A stretch of 36,057 nt of DNA from JAVBNT01 sp031551355 (GCA_031551355.1 JAVBNT010000051.1:1-36057), one strand, 5' to 3'; counted from the first letter of the stretch, positions 8,512-17,289 are shown. Numbers and translations are program-made. Notes: generated by a model not told the origin, from the letters alone.

Positions 8512-8541
8512 GCGGATTTCAAATTGATTTCCGCTTTTTTT
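8512..8541 (+). terminator. Intrinsic terminator after the TPR gene
   Basis: GCGGA at 8512-8516 pairs with TCCGC at 8530-8534, with additional inner pairing of TCAA with TTGA, and seven T residues follow (8535-8541). It sits 31 bases beyond the TPR stop codon and upstream of the 138-residue gene, separating the two transcripts. Confidence 0.7.
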
Positions 8542-8574
8542 ATATGCCGATATTATTTTTGCGGGGAAAATTTT

Positions 8575-8991
8575 ATGAAGGTATACATACGTGTAAAGTC
8601 CGTCGGTAAAAGAAGAGATGTCTTAGAGAAACTCCCTGCGGAAATTCCTGAAGACATTGATACTGCAGAGAAATTGATAACCCATCTTGTCATTGAAAAT
8701 GTCAGGGCATACAATTCAAAAAAGATTGATGCCCCCTTTTTTAAATATTTAAGTAATAGAGAAATTGACGATGCCGCTTTTTCGGGAAAAATAGGGTTCG
8801 GCGATAGAAAAAATGAAAATTTTCAGGATGAAGCACAGGCTGTGGCCAATGCACTGCAGTGTTTTGAGGATGGGATATACCGTATTTTGCTCAATGATTC
8901 CGAGATAAAGCCGGATGATAGGTTTGTAATCAGAGCTGATGATTGCCTTACTTTTGTAAGACTGGTAATGCTTGCCGGCCGCAGGTGGTAA
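8575..8991 (+). CDS. Small protein paired with the DUF4132 gene, function unknown
   Basis: The protein (138 residues) starts at ATG 8575, six or so bases after GCGGGGAA; the longer open frame from 8497 would run through the terminator and is rejected. It has an N-terminal strand (MKVYIRVKSVGKRR), a central helix with FQDEAQAVANALQCFEDGIYRILL, and a strongly conserved-looking end, LTFVRLVMLAGRRW. From memory, short proteins with the same F-x-D-G-x-x-R-x-L and LTF-x-R-L-x-x-LAGR-x-W features stand next to DUF4132 genes elsewhere, so it is probably a dedicated partner. No catalytic motif is apparent. No signal peptide is seen. Confidence 0.8.
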   Translation: MKVYIRVKSVGKRRDVLEKLPAEIPEDIDTAEKLITHLVIENVRAYNSKKIDAPFFKYLSNREIDDAAFSGKIGFGDRKNENFQDEAQAVANALQCFEDGIYRILLNDSEIKPDDRFVIRADDCLTFVRLVMLAGRRW

Positions 8992-9000
8992 AGGAGAAGC

Positions 9001-9172
9001 TGTCATTAAGTTAAGATAAAAGGGTTTCTCACAGAGAAGAGGAGAACACAGAGAGTTTTACCCGGTATTTACCCTCCGTGGCCTCTGTGCCTTCTGTGAG
9101 GGACAGAAAGAAATTTTCAGTGAGATCCCAAGGATGTCAAAATCGATGATGAAAAATACTAACTTAATGACA
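9001..9172. repeat. MITE-like element with the same terminal repeat as 5638-5790 but a different core
   Basis: Ends are TGTCATTAAGTTA at 9001-9013 and its exact complement at 9160-9172, the same sequence found within the ends of 5638-5790. The core is unrelated to that copy: it contains CTCACAGA (9028-9035) pairing with TCTGTGAG (9093-9100) and CACAGAG (9047-9053) pairing with CTCTGTG (9083-9089), a type of imperfect palindrome common in environmental genomes. Near-identical 16-base sequences flank the element: GGTAAAGGAGAAGCTG at 8987-9002 and GGTAAAGGAGAAACTG at 9176-9191. Confidence 0.75.
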
Positions 9173-9193
9173 TTGGGTAAAGGAGAAACTGTT

Positions 9194-12100
9194 GTGAAGA
9201 ATCGTTTTGGTAATATTATTAAAAAGATTTTTGGCATTGATGACCGCGCATCGGTCGTTGGACAGGCTTTGTCGGAGTATATGGAAAGTGATTATTACGG
9301 CAGGGATGAGAAAATGCTGAAACTTGTTTCTGTTTTAAAGGAAGGTGCTCCGAAAAACCTGTCACAGGTTTACGAAAACGGTCCTAAAAAAATGTTTGAG
9401 TCGGTTCATGGTAAGAATATTGCCGAAAAAGTCGGCAAAGTTGTCTCGAGGCTGGGTAATTATGTCTATTCACCCAGTATTTACCGCCGCTCTTTCCGTT
9501 CGTCGCATATTGATGTTTACTTTGAAAAATTTGTATTTATTCTGGAAACGCTCTCGTTTTCATGGGAAAAGTTTAATATGGCGGAAGATTTAAGGATCCC
9601 GCATTCGTCTCTGCTTGATAATTTTGATCCTGCAAAAATTCTCGCGGGCGTGTTATCCGATGATGATAACGGGAAAATTGTTCTGGATGCTCGGGTATAT
9701 CCCGATTTTCTGGCCCTGGAAATCGACGAGGGCAATTCAGCGGTAATCAGAGCCGTTGAAGAGGTCTGTCTTGGCGAAAACAATACCAAACTGCTCAGTG
9801 ATGCCATTATCAACGGAATTTTAAAAAGTTCTGATAAGAAGCTTCACAGGCTTCTGGGAGATATGCTGCTGGCGGCAAAACTTCAGGAAGGCCTCAGGCA
9901 GTCAATACTTGAAAATGCCGATAACGGATGTGTTGACGCCTTTGTTTTTATGGTCGGGCTGGTTCTTGAAAATGATTTTTTAAGGTATTCTTCGGCTATG
10001 AGGGCCTGTGCCGTTTGGATGGGGCTCGGATATGAATTCAGTGACCGCAGGATTGTCGGTAAAGTTTTGCGTTTGGGGTACGATTATCTCAATGATGAGA
10101 AAAAGCGCCTTTCCGGACTTGACAGTAGCGATGTGCTCGAAATTTATGCCTCTTTATGGGCTAGTGCGGTATTTGATGTTAGGAACGTATTGCCCTTGAT
10201 TGTTAAACTGATGGAAACTGAAAAATACCGTAAGCTCGTTGCCCTGTATTTTCTCACCCAACTTGAGGATTTGTCTCTAAGTTCTGAGATTGCGGCAAAA
10301 TATTTTGATGAGACTGATCCCGATATTTTGACTTATGTTGTGGAGAACTATTCGCTGGTGTCGCCCAGGGCGCAGAAAAAGGCGGATTATCAGAAAAACT
10401 GCCTTGCCAATACTGTTTTACAAAATCTCCAGGCAAGAAGCGGGCATTTTGAAAAACTCTTAAAAATTGCTTCCTTGATTCCGCCGTCAGGCCATAGAGC
10501 CAACGGTAAACCCTTTGAATGGTGTTTTTCTTCCGTGAGCCGTGAGCAGGTTTTTGACAGGCTGATGATTATTGCCGGATGCGACTTCGACTCGGAAAAA
10601 ATTGGCACTCTGATTGATTTTATTGAGTATTCTTCTTCCGACAGCAGGATAACGCTTTTGAAAATTTTTATCGATCCTGCAAATTCAGCTCAGGCGCGCG
10701 CTTTTCTTTTCCGGTCTCTGAATGATAAAAGCATGCCTGTAAGGGTCACGGCTTTGGAAATTATTAAAACGCTGACGCTGACGGAAGAAGAGGGTAAGCA
10801 GGTCATGAATCTTTTATCTCTGAAAACCGGGGATATCAGGCAAGGTGCGGTCAGTATCTTGCTGGGACTTCCTAAAGAACAATCCGTGGAAGTGGCGAAG
10901 ATTCTTCTCGCCGACAAGCATGAGAACAAGCGCCTGGCGGCACTTGATATGCTCACGCAGCTTGTAAAAAGAAAGTTACTTTCACCTGACGGCGCTGCGC
11001 AGATGTTTTCCTTAATGCCCAAGGTAACCGACAAGGAAAAAATTCTGATGGACGCTATTGCCGTCAGCCGGCCTGATTATAACCGTGAAAACGGTTTCGG
11101 CCTTTACGATCCTGGTTACACTCCCTCTTTTCCTGAATTAAAACCGGATGGCAGCCATAATCTGAAGTCGCTGTTTACTTTTTCTCCCGACCGCCTGAAA
11201 AAACTGTTTGACTCGCTGTGTGATAAAATAAGGCAAAATAAAGATTATACGTATACCGTAAAATATTGGGACGGCTCGCAGCAGGAAGTTATTTTGGGAA
11301 CCCTTGTCTGGCCGCGCATACCATCCGATGAGCCTAAAAAATCAGGTGAGGAATACGGCCTTGATGATTTTGTCCTTGCCGATGTCTGGCGCGGCTGGCT
11401 ACGCGAGAACAAAGTTTCTTTTCAGGATATCCTGCTGATGACTTTTTATGACGATATGTCCGGATACCGTAAGGAATATATTCCGAACTATCTCCCATGG
11501 TTCAATAAAATAATTATTGACAATTTCAATGTCGGACAGGCCGGTAAATTTATAAAATATACCGAAAATAAGGATTACGCCGAACTGGCCCTGCATTTGC
11601 TTGATTATTTTTGGCGTGAATTTCCCGAAAAGGAAAAATTTGCCGTGCTGTCCGGTGCTTTGCTTGATTTTATCGTCAGGGTTCCCGCCGGGGAGTTTAA
11701 AAAAACCATAGAGGAAGAGAATACGCTAAAGTATGGGTTTTATTATCCGGCCAACCATCAGGCGAACAGACTTGCCTATGCAAGGGAAATAAATTTCCTG
11801 ACAAAAAATCTTGCCCGGGTTTCAGGAGATGATGAGAGTTTTGCCGTGCGCCTTGCCGTTTGTTACAAAATAGGCAAACTTTCGGGCATAAATAATTTTG
11901 ACTTGTCGGAGACCGATATTGCCAGGGGAGCCGGAATGGGGCTTCTTCAAACCGACGCCCTTTATATGGTGGTATTTTCAGAATCCGGACAAAGTTATAT
12001 ATCAGGTTATACAGGAAAAAGCCGCTATGGCGCCTATAAGGAATCGGCGGAAAAATATCCTTTAATTCAGGAGATAATAAATGCTTCCGTAAAGCGTATT

Positions 12101-14143
12101 ATTGAAATTGAACTAAAACGCGGGGATACACCGACGGAAGTCAGTGGTCTTGCCGGCGCGATCGGATATCATGAGGGCGCAGGTGTTTTTGTGGAAATTC
12201 TTGTCGCACTCGGTAAAGAAACTTTTGTAAGGGGCTATATCTACGGAAGTTCCCATACTAAAAAAGAGGTTATGTCGAGCCTGCTGAAATCCTGCCACCC
12301 TTCGGCGGATGATAATAAAGACACGCTGCGCGAAGCTTTGTCCGGCAGGATTAGTGATAAACGGCTGCTGGAAGCGGCGATGTACTCACCTTCCTGGCTG
12401 CCGATCGTCAGCGGTTATCTGGGGTGGGAGGGGCTTGAAAGCGCGGCCTGGTATTTCCATGCCCATATTAACCAGACTTTTTCGGCGGAGAAGGAAACCG
12501 AAGTAGCCCGTTATTCGCCGGTGAAGCCTGAGGAATTTAATGACGGTGCTTTCGATATTGAATGGTTTAAAGAAGCTTATTCCACACTTGGACCGGAGCG
12601 TTTTGAAACTCTTTATGACTGTGCAAAGTATCTTACGGAAGGGGCCAACCACAGGCGGGCACAACTGTTTGCCGATGCGACTTTAGGGAAGCTTTCTTTA
12701 AAGGGGATACTGGCGGAAATAAAAGAAAAGCGCAATAAGGATAAGCTGCTTGGTTTCAGCCTTATTCCTCTTGGTGAAGATAAATTTGCCGATGCGCTGG
12801 AGCGCTATGAATACATACAGCAGTTTTTGAAAGAAAGCAAAACATTCGGAGCGGCCAGACGTGAGAGTGAAGGCAAGGCATGTGAAATTGCCCTGGAAAA
12901 TCTCGCCAGAAATGCCGGTTTTTCAGATTCACTGCGTTTTACCTGGAGCATGGAAACGTTTAAGATAAAACAGATAACCGATTATTTTACTCCCAAAAAG
13001 ATTGACGGTGTGGAGTTGTATGTCGCAATAGATGATTCCGGAACGGCATCACTTATATGTGAAAAGGGCGGTAAAAAACTTTCTTCCGTTCCTGCGAGGC
13101 TTAGAAAAGATCCCTACGTTCTTGAGCTGAAAGAGGTTGTTTCTTCACTCAAATCGCAGTACCGGCGTGCCCGGCAGAACCTTGAACGTTCAATGGAGAA
13201 AAGAGATGTATTTAGCTTTTCAGAGTTAAAACAGTTAATGCGGCACCCGGTTATCGCGCCGCTTTTAGCAAAGCTGCTCTTTGCCGCAGATGACAGGATT
13301 GGAGCTTTTTGTGAGCTTCTTGATTTGCAGGACGATGCGGTGGTTTCTATCGCCCATCCCTATGATTTGTATAAATCCGGTACATGGATCTCCTGCCAGC
13401 GTTACGCATTTGAACATGAGCTGATTCAGCCGTTTAAACAGATTTTCAGGGAACTTTATCTGATCAATGAAGACGAAATCGCGGAAAAAACGGTATCACG
13501 GCGTTATGCAGGCCATCAGATTCAGCCGAAAAAAACAGTTGCCCTGTTGAAGGGAAGGGGATGGACTGTTGATAATGAAGACGGTTTGCAGAGAGTTTTT
13601 TATAAGGAGAATATTATTGCGGCAATGTATGCGGCTGCCGACTGGTTCTCTCCTGCCGATACCGAGGCGCCGGCTATCGAGGCAGTACGGTTTTTTGACC
13701 GAAAGACAAGAGAGCCGCTAATTCTTGAAAAAATACCGCCGGTTATCTTTTCCGAAATCATGCGTGATATTGATCTTGTCGTCAGTGTCGCCCATGTCGG
13801 CGGCGTAGATCCGGAGGCCAGTCATTCAACGATTGAAATGCGCGCCTCAATTGTTGCCGAGCTTTTAAATCTGCTGCACGTTACGAATGTTACGGTAAAG
13901 AACAGGCATGCAACCATAAAAGGGACTCTGGGTGACTATACCGTTCATTTGGGAAGTGCCGTTGCGCATAAAATGGGCAGTGGAGCCGTTAATATTCTTG
14001 CTGTTCCCGGTCAGCATCGCGGGCGGATTTTTCTTCCGTTTGCCGACGAGGATCCGAGGACTGCCGAAATAATGTCAAAAATATTGCTTTTGGCTGAAGA
14101 CGGTAAAATAAAAGATCCGGCAATTCTTGCCCAAATTGGGTAA
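9194..14143 (+). CDS. Giant DUF4132 (MolR/YehI-like) protein
   Basis: This is a 1649-residue cytoplasmic protein. Residues about 500-600 are HEAT-like helical repeats (DKSMPVRVTALEIIKTL, ENKRLAALDMLTQL), and the C-terminal third, roughly 1100-1640, has the DUF4132/MolR pattern including FETLYDCAKYLTEGANHRRAQLFADATLG and the RKDPYVLELKEVVSSLKSQYRRARQNLERSM segment near 1300. Molecular function of the family is not established. GTG at 9194 has AAAGGAG eight bases upstream. The frame stays open to 9134, but that part is encoded by the repeat element, so it is excluded. The 138-residue gene ends just upstream, and the two genes were probably directly adjacent before the repeat inserted between them. 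Confidence 0.9.
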   Translation: MKNRFGNIIKKIFGIDDRASVVGQALSEYMESDYYGRDEKMLKLVSVLKEGAPKNLSQVYENGPKKMFESVHGKNIAEKVGKVVSRLGNYVYSPSIYRRSFRSSHIDVYFEKFVFILETLSFSWEKFNMAEDLRIPHSSLLDNFDPAKILAGVLSDDDNGKIVLDARVYPDFLALEIDEGNSAVIRAVEEVCLGENNTKLLSDAIINGILKSSDKKLHRLLGDMLLAAKLQEGLRQSILENADNGCVDAFVFMVGLVLENDFLRYSSAMRACAVWMGLGYEFSDRRIVGKVLRLGYDYLNDEKKRLSGLDSSDVLEIYASLWASAVFDVRNVLPLIVKLMETEKYRKLVALYFLTQLEDLSLSSEIAAKYFDETDPDILTYVVENYSLVSPRAQKKADYQKNCLANTVLQNLQARSGHFEKLLKIASLIPPSGHRANGKPFEWCFSSVSREQVFDRLMIIAGCDFDSEKIGTLIDFIEYSSSDSRITLLKIFIDPANSAQARAFLFRSLNDKSMPVRVTALEIIKTLTLTEEEGKQVMNLLSLKTGDIRQGAVSILLGLPKEQSVEVAKILLADKHENKRLAALDMLTQLVKRKLLSPDGAAQMFSLMPKVTDKEKILMDAIAVSRPDYNRENGFGLYDPGYTPSFPELKPDGSHNLKSLFTFSPDRLKKLFDSLCDKIRQNKDYTYTVKYWDGSQQEVILGTLVWPRIPSDEPKKSGEEYGLDDFVLADVWRGWLRENKVSFQDILLMTFYDDMSGYRKEYIPNYLPWFNKIIIDNFNVGQAGKFIKYTENKDYAELALHLLDYFWREFPEKEKFAVLSGALLDFIVRVPAGEFKKTIEEENTLKYGFYYPANHQANRLAYAREINFLTKNLARVSGDDESFAVRLAVCYKIGKLSGINNFDLSETDIARGAGMGLLQTDALYMVVFSESGQSYISGYTGKSRYGAYKESAEKYPLIQEIINASVKRIIEIELKRGDTPTEVSGLAGAIGYHEGAGVFVEILVALGKETFVRGYIYGSSHTKKEVMSSLLKSCHPSADDNKDTLREALSGRISDKRLLEAAMYSPSWLPIVSGYLGWEGLESAAWYFHAHINQTFSAEKETEVARYSPVKPEEFNDGAFDIEWFKEAYSTLGPERFETLYDCAKYLTEGANHRRAQLFADATLGKLSLKGILAEIKEKRNKDKLLGFSLIPLGEDKFADALERYEYIQQFLKESKTFGAARRESEGKACEIALENLARNAGFSDSLRFTWSMETFKIKQITDYFTPKKIDGVELYVAIDDSGTASLICEKGGKKLSSVPARLRKDPYVLELKEVVSSLKSQYRRARQNLERSMEKRDVFSFSELKQLMRHPVIAPLLAKLLFAADDRIGAFCELLDLQDDAVVSIAHPYDLYKSGTWISCQRYAFEHELIQPFKQIFRELYLINEDEIAEKTVSRRYAGHQIQPKKTVALLKGRGWTVDNEDGLQRVFYKENIIAAMYAAADWFSPADTEAPAIEAVRFFDRKTREPLILEKIPPVIFSEIMRDIDLVVSVAHVGGVDPEASHSTIEMRASIVAELLNLLHVTNVTVKNRHATIKGTLGDYTVHLGSAVAHKMGSGAVNILAVPGQHRGRIFLPFADEDPRTAEIMSKILLLAEDGKIKDPAILAQIG

Positions 14144-14205
14144 AATATGGTTTATGGCAATTAACCTATTCTTATCTTTTGATTTTGTAAGAATTAATAA
14201 TGTGC

Positions 14206-14739
14206 TTAGCCGTGGGTTGCTTTTATCTTATACGTGCTAATAATGCTGTCGAAAATTCTCATGTATTTTTTTGATTTATTATCGGGCATTGTGCATGTTA
14301 TAACATACATTTTGTCTTTGTTTGTATAAAAATACTGTGCCTGCTTTATGCCGACTCCTTCGCTGTTCCATTTATAAACAAGTTTTCTGCCTTTCTGTCC
14401 GCCGATACTAATATCGCTTAATTCTTCTATTATACAGTTTTTAAAATTGGCCGAGTAGGCGTCCTGGAATGCCTTTTTGCTTGCAGTCATCGACTGATCT
14501 ATCGGCACTACCGTCACGTTGATGTTTGCCTCAAAATTTGCTTCCGCCTTTGCCGCAAATATTATGATTGCCGGATCCAGCTTTTTTTCATTCCAATCGG
14601 CCGGATAGCTGAATGAGAAACCATGTTTGTCGTTTTTATAGTTTTTTAAACCGGTTTTGGATTGTGCCGCGATTGTATTTGTCAGTAAGGCAATTAAACA
14701 TATTGAAAAAATTGCTGTTATTAAATATTTTCTTTCCAT
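14206..14739 (-). CDS. Exported PsbP/DUF1795-like protein, third of three paralogues
   Basis: A protein of 177 residues with a signal peptide cleaved after about residue 25 (NTIAAQ). The mature part opens with YKNDKHGFSFSYPADW, the hallmark of the PsbP/MOG1-like (DUF1795, DcrB-type) fold, and ends with MYVITCTMP and a final helix RIFDSIISTYK, also typical. No catalytic function is known for these; members are periplasmic or lipid-anchored. It lacks a lipobox. It is the last of three tandem paralogues on the minus strand, 37 bases after the preceding one. Confidence 0.82.
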   Translation of the reverse strand: MERKYLITAIFSICLIALLTNTIAAQSKTGLKNYKNDKHGFSFSYPADWNEKKLDPAIIIFAAKAEANFEANINVTVVPIDQSMTASKKAFQDAYSANFKNCIIEELSDISIGGQKGRKLVYKWNSEGVGIKQAQYFYTNKDKMYVITCTMPDNKSKKYMRIFDSIISTYKIKATHG

Positions 14740-14776
14740 TATTCTCCTCAGCCGCTCTTTCTGTTTTAATTTTTTT

Positions 14777-15304
14777 TTACTTTTTAATTTTATAAGATTT
14801 CATAATTGCCTCGAATATACGGGTATATTTTTCGCTTTGACCGTATGGCATATCACAGGATATGAAATACATTTTTCCGTTAATTTTGTAAAAATATTGA
14901 AGTTGTTTTGCCTTTTGTCCGTTGCGTGTCATTGTTACAACAGCTTTTTTTGCATTACACCCGTCTATTTTCATATCAATAAGACTTTCTACTTTTAACG
15001 AATCTCCATATGCTTCCTGAAGAAATCCTTTTGATTTTGGCAGGGGTTCGTCTGTTGTTCTATAGATTACTCCCATATTTATCGGAAATTTGATACCTGT
15101 TTTTGTTGCCAGTATGCTAACCAGCTCATCATGTACCTTAACTTTAAGCCACCCGGCGGGATAACTGAATGAAAATCCATGCTCCTTATTTTGGTAACTA
15201 TTTTTCAGTGCAACTGTACTTTGCTGTGCTGCAGCAATACCTGCGGAAAGAAGACAAAAATATAAAACGGCAATGAGCATTACCGGCAGATTAATTTTTT
15301 TCAT
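14777..15304 (-). CDS. Exported PsbP/DUF1795-like protein, second of three paralogues
   Basis: This 175-residue protein has a clear signal peptide (hydrophobic 8-22, cleavage near AAAQQ) and the same mature layout as its neighbours: NKEHGFSFSYPAGW, a central strand set with TTDEPLPKSKGFLQEAYGDS, KQLQYFYKINGKMYFISCDMP and the terminal helix RIFEAIMKSYK. Shared motifs show the three genes arose by tandem duplication, and this one is closest to the 15328 gene in the TTDEPLP segment. Function is unknown. Confidence 0.82.
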   Translation of the reverse strand: MKKINLPVMLIAVLYFCLLSAGIAAAQQSTVALKNSYQNKEHGFSFSYPAGWLKVKVHDELVSILATKTGIKFPINMGVIYRTTDEPLPKSKGFLQEAYGDSLKVESLIDMKIDGCNAKKAVVTMTRNGQKAKQLQYFYKINGKMYFISCDMPYGQSEKYTRIFEAIMKSYKIKK

Positions 15305-15327
15305 AAAACCCCTTCTGTTTAAGCCTG

Positions 15328-15870
15328 TTATTTATTTGTATTTTTGTATGATTTTATAATGTCTTCGAATACGGGACCGTATTTTTCACTTTGTATGTCG
15401 AGCATTATACATGTTATCAAATAAAGCTTTTCCTGATCTTTGCAAAAATACTGGATAAATCTTGCTCTTTGCCCCTCCAGATCCATCGTTCCCATAAGCT
15501 TTTTGCCTTTCCAGTTACCGATGTTTGTGTCTTCCAGACTTTCGGCTTTGAATCCTTCGAATGAATCCAGGTATACTTCTTCAAGTGATTCCATTGTGTC
15601 CGGCAGAGGTTCGTCGGTTGTTTGGCATCTTATTTCCATGGCAACGGGAAAAGTTGAGTCATTTTTGGCCATAATCGTAACCAGCTCATCCTGAAATACT
15701 AGTTTGCTCCATCCTTCGGGATATCTGAATGAAAATCCATGCTCTTCATTTGTATACGTATTTTTTAGCTTGATTTCGTCTTTGTAGTTATTTGCATTTG
15801 CACTGCTGACTGATAAAAGTGTAAAACAGCAGATTGAAAGAATGATTGCCTGTATGCTTACTTTGTTCAT
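15328..15870 (-). CDS. Exported PsbP/DUF1795-like protein, first of three paralogues
   Basis: This is the promoter-proximal member of the triplet (180 residues). It has a signal peptide ending near SANA, then NEEHGFSFRYPEGW, TTDEPLPDTMESLEEVYLDS, QYFCKDQEKLYLITCIML and FEDIIKSYK. The start is preceded by AAAGAGGC. Upstream lies the 15901-16117 repeat element, so any promoter is in or just next to that element. Three copies in a row suggest selection for dosage or for divergent ligand binding, but the sequence does not say which. Confidence 0.82.
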   Translation of the reverse strand: MNKVSIQAIILSICCFTLLSVSSANANNYKDEIKLKNTYTNEEHGFSFRYPEGWSKLVFQDELVTIMAKNDSTFPVAMEIRCQTTDEPLPDTMESLEEVYLDSFEGFKAESLEDTNIGNWKGKKLMGTMDLEGQRARFIQYFCKDQEKLYLITCIMLDIQSEKYGPVFEDIIKSYKNTNK

Positions 15871-15900
15871 AGAGCCTCTTTATTATCAAAAATTATTAAA

Positions 15901-16117
15901 GGGGCTGTCGTGCTAACGGCGGCCCCTTTAACATGGGATAAAAGATAACGATCACCGGGCTTAGCCCGGCAAAACCGGCTTTGGCCGGTTCAAATATAGT
16001 TGTAAAAATGGTGAAAAATTAAGAAAAGAATAGCAAAAGGCTATAAAGCAAGCTATTTTTCGCCATTTTCTGTCGTGCTAAGCGGGCCTTTCCAGGCCCG
16101 CTTAGCACGACAGCCCC
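15901..16117. mobile_element. MITE-like hairpin element, complete copy
   Basis: A 217-base non-coding unit bounded by GGGGCTGTCGTGCTAA (15901-15916) and its exact complement (16102-16117). Left to right it holds a ten-pair hairpin at 15901-15926, the CCGGGC/GCCCGG hairpin with TTA loop at 15955-15969, AACCGGC/GCCGGTT at 15973-15990, an AT-rich stretch of about 80 bases, and a perfect 20-pair hairpin at 16070-16113 with loop TTCC. A second, diverged copy in the opposite orientation begins at 35922. No transposase is present and no clear target duplication is seen. Confidence 0.8.
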
Positions 16118-16120
16118 CAT

Positions 16121-16161
16121 AAAAAACGAGAGTCGGCTTTTGCTTCCTCTCGTTTTTTTTT
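16121..16161 (-). terminator. Intrinsic terminator downstream of the PEGA gene
   Basis: AAAAAACGAGAG at 16121-16132 pairs with CTCTCGTTTTTT at 16147-16158. On the minus strand this follows the PEGA gene by about 90 bases and ends in a T-run, closing the aspS-lipoprotein-PEGA transcript. The plus-strand T-run would also allow bidirectional function. The rest of the 15871-16252 spacer is the repeat element above plus about 90 bases with no visible signal. Confidence 0.75.
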
Positions 16162-16252
16162 GTAATAAAGAACATATCACCCCGCCCGGCGGGAATAAAC
16201 TCCTAGATGTTTAAATTACAGTAAAAAGTACAGCACCTTTAAAGTTATAAAA

Positions 16253-17278
16253 TCATTTATCTCCGCTTTTCTTTTCAGCAGCTTCAGCATTTTTATCCAT
16301 GCTCTTATCCTTTTCTTTAGAATTTGCGGCTGTTTTTTCAACATCTTTTTCCGCCTTGGCCACCGGGCTCAGCACTATCGGACCGAGAGAGTTTGTTATA
16401 TCGGAAAAAATTTCAAAATTTTCTTTAACCCATGGGGAAAAACCTTCGGCTTTAATTTCAACATTATGTTTTCCCGGCTCAAGCGGCTCCGTAACCACAT
16501 ATTCTCTGATAACGGATATCTCCACTTTTTCACCGTCAACAAAAACCTCAACATTATGAGGAGTCACCTCTATTTCTATGGGCTTCCAGTCAGACGCTTC
16601 AAGACTCACCGTTCCCAGCTCAACACCATCATCGGCCGGCAGGTTAAAATCCTTTTTCCATGGTTTATATCCGGGTTTTCTGACAATAAGACTATGTTTT
16701 CCGGGCGGCAAATCACTGAAAGAACCGACGCCGGCACCTTCCTCCTGCGGCTTGAAAACATTACCGTCTATAATTATTCTGGCATCTGCCGGAAAGTATT
16801 TAAAATTAAGAGTTCCCGGTCTTTTCTGAGCAAGAATAATATCCCCGGCAACGATTTCACCGGAAACGGGAACATCTATGTCCTCGCAAAACTCACGGAA
16901 ACCTTGCTTTTTGGCAACAAGCTTATAAGTTCCCTGAGAAACGGAAAAAGAAAATTTATTCTCCCCGACAGGGGTTAACTCCAATAACTCGTCGTTTAAA
17001 TATAACTGGGCATCTTTTGGCTGCAATGACAACAGAACCTTACACTTTTTAGACGGAATAAGCTGCGAAACAGAAAATGATTTCAGCATACCGCTGCGGT
17101 CAAGGTAAAAAACACCTACTACTAAAAGCACCGCAAATACAAAAAAGACAAACAACAGCCAACCACAGCCGCCTTTCTTTTTCTTACCCTGCCGTGAAAC
17201 AGGAGCTTTTAACTCCGAATACAGCTCTTCATCCAGATCTGAAGACTGCTGGTCTCTTCTTACAAAATTACCGCTCAT
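16253..17278 (-). CDS. Membrane-anchored protein with three PEGA repeats
   Basis: The 341-residue protein has a cytoplasmic N-terminus of about 38 residues with a basic RQGKKKKGG stretch, one transmembrane helix at about 39-59, and an extracytoplasmic region made of three PEGA-type beta modules (about 80-150, 153-230 and 232-305). Each ends with the characteristic G-x-H/Y-x-L/V-x-x-K-x-G-F/Y pattern (GTYKLVAKKQGF, GKHSLIVRKPGY, GKHNVEIKAEGF). The tail of about 30 residues is Lys/Glu/Asp-rich. PEGA domains are associated with surface and cell-envelope proteins; the ligand is unknown. It is eleven bases downstream of the lipoprotein gene and likely co-transcribed. Confidence 0.88.
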   Translation of the reverse strand: MSGNFVRRDQQSSDLDEELYSELKAPVSRQGKKKKGGCGWLLFVFFVFAVLLVVGVFYLDRSGMLKSFSVSQLIPSKKCKVLLSLQPKDAQLYLNDELLELTPVGENKFSFSVSQGTYKLVAKKQGFREFCEDIDVPVSGEIVAGDIILAQKRPGTLNFKYFPADARIIIDGNVFKPQEEGAGVGSFSDLPPGKHSLIVRKPGYKPWKKDFNLPADDGVELGTVSLEASDWKPIEIEVTPHNVEVFVDGEKVEISVIREYVVTEPLEPGKHNVEIKAEGFSPWVKENFEIFSDITNSLGPIVLSPVAKAEKDVEKTAANSKEKDKSMDKNAEAAEKKSGDK

Positions 17279-17289
17279 AATGACCTCTC

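Noticed and set aside
9134..9193. Upstream ATG codons in frame with the DUF4132 gene
   Set aside because: They are encoded by the right end of the repeat element; the best ribosome-binding site points to GTG 9194.
14144..14205. ATTCTTA/TAAGAAT pairing between convergent genes as a terminator
   Set aside because: Stem is AT-only with a large loop and no T-run, so it is too weak to call.
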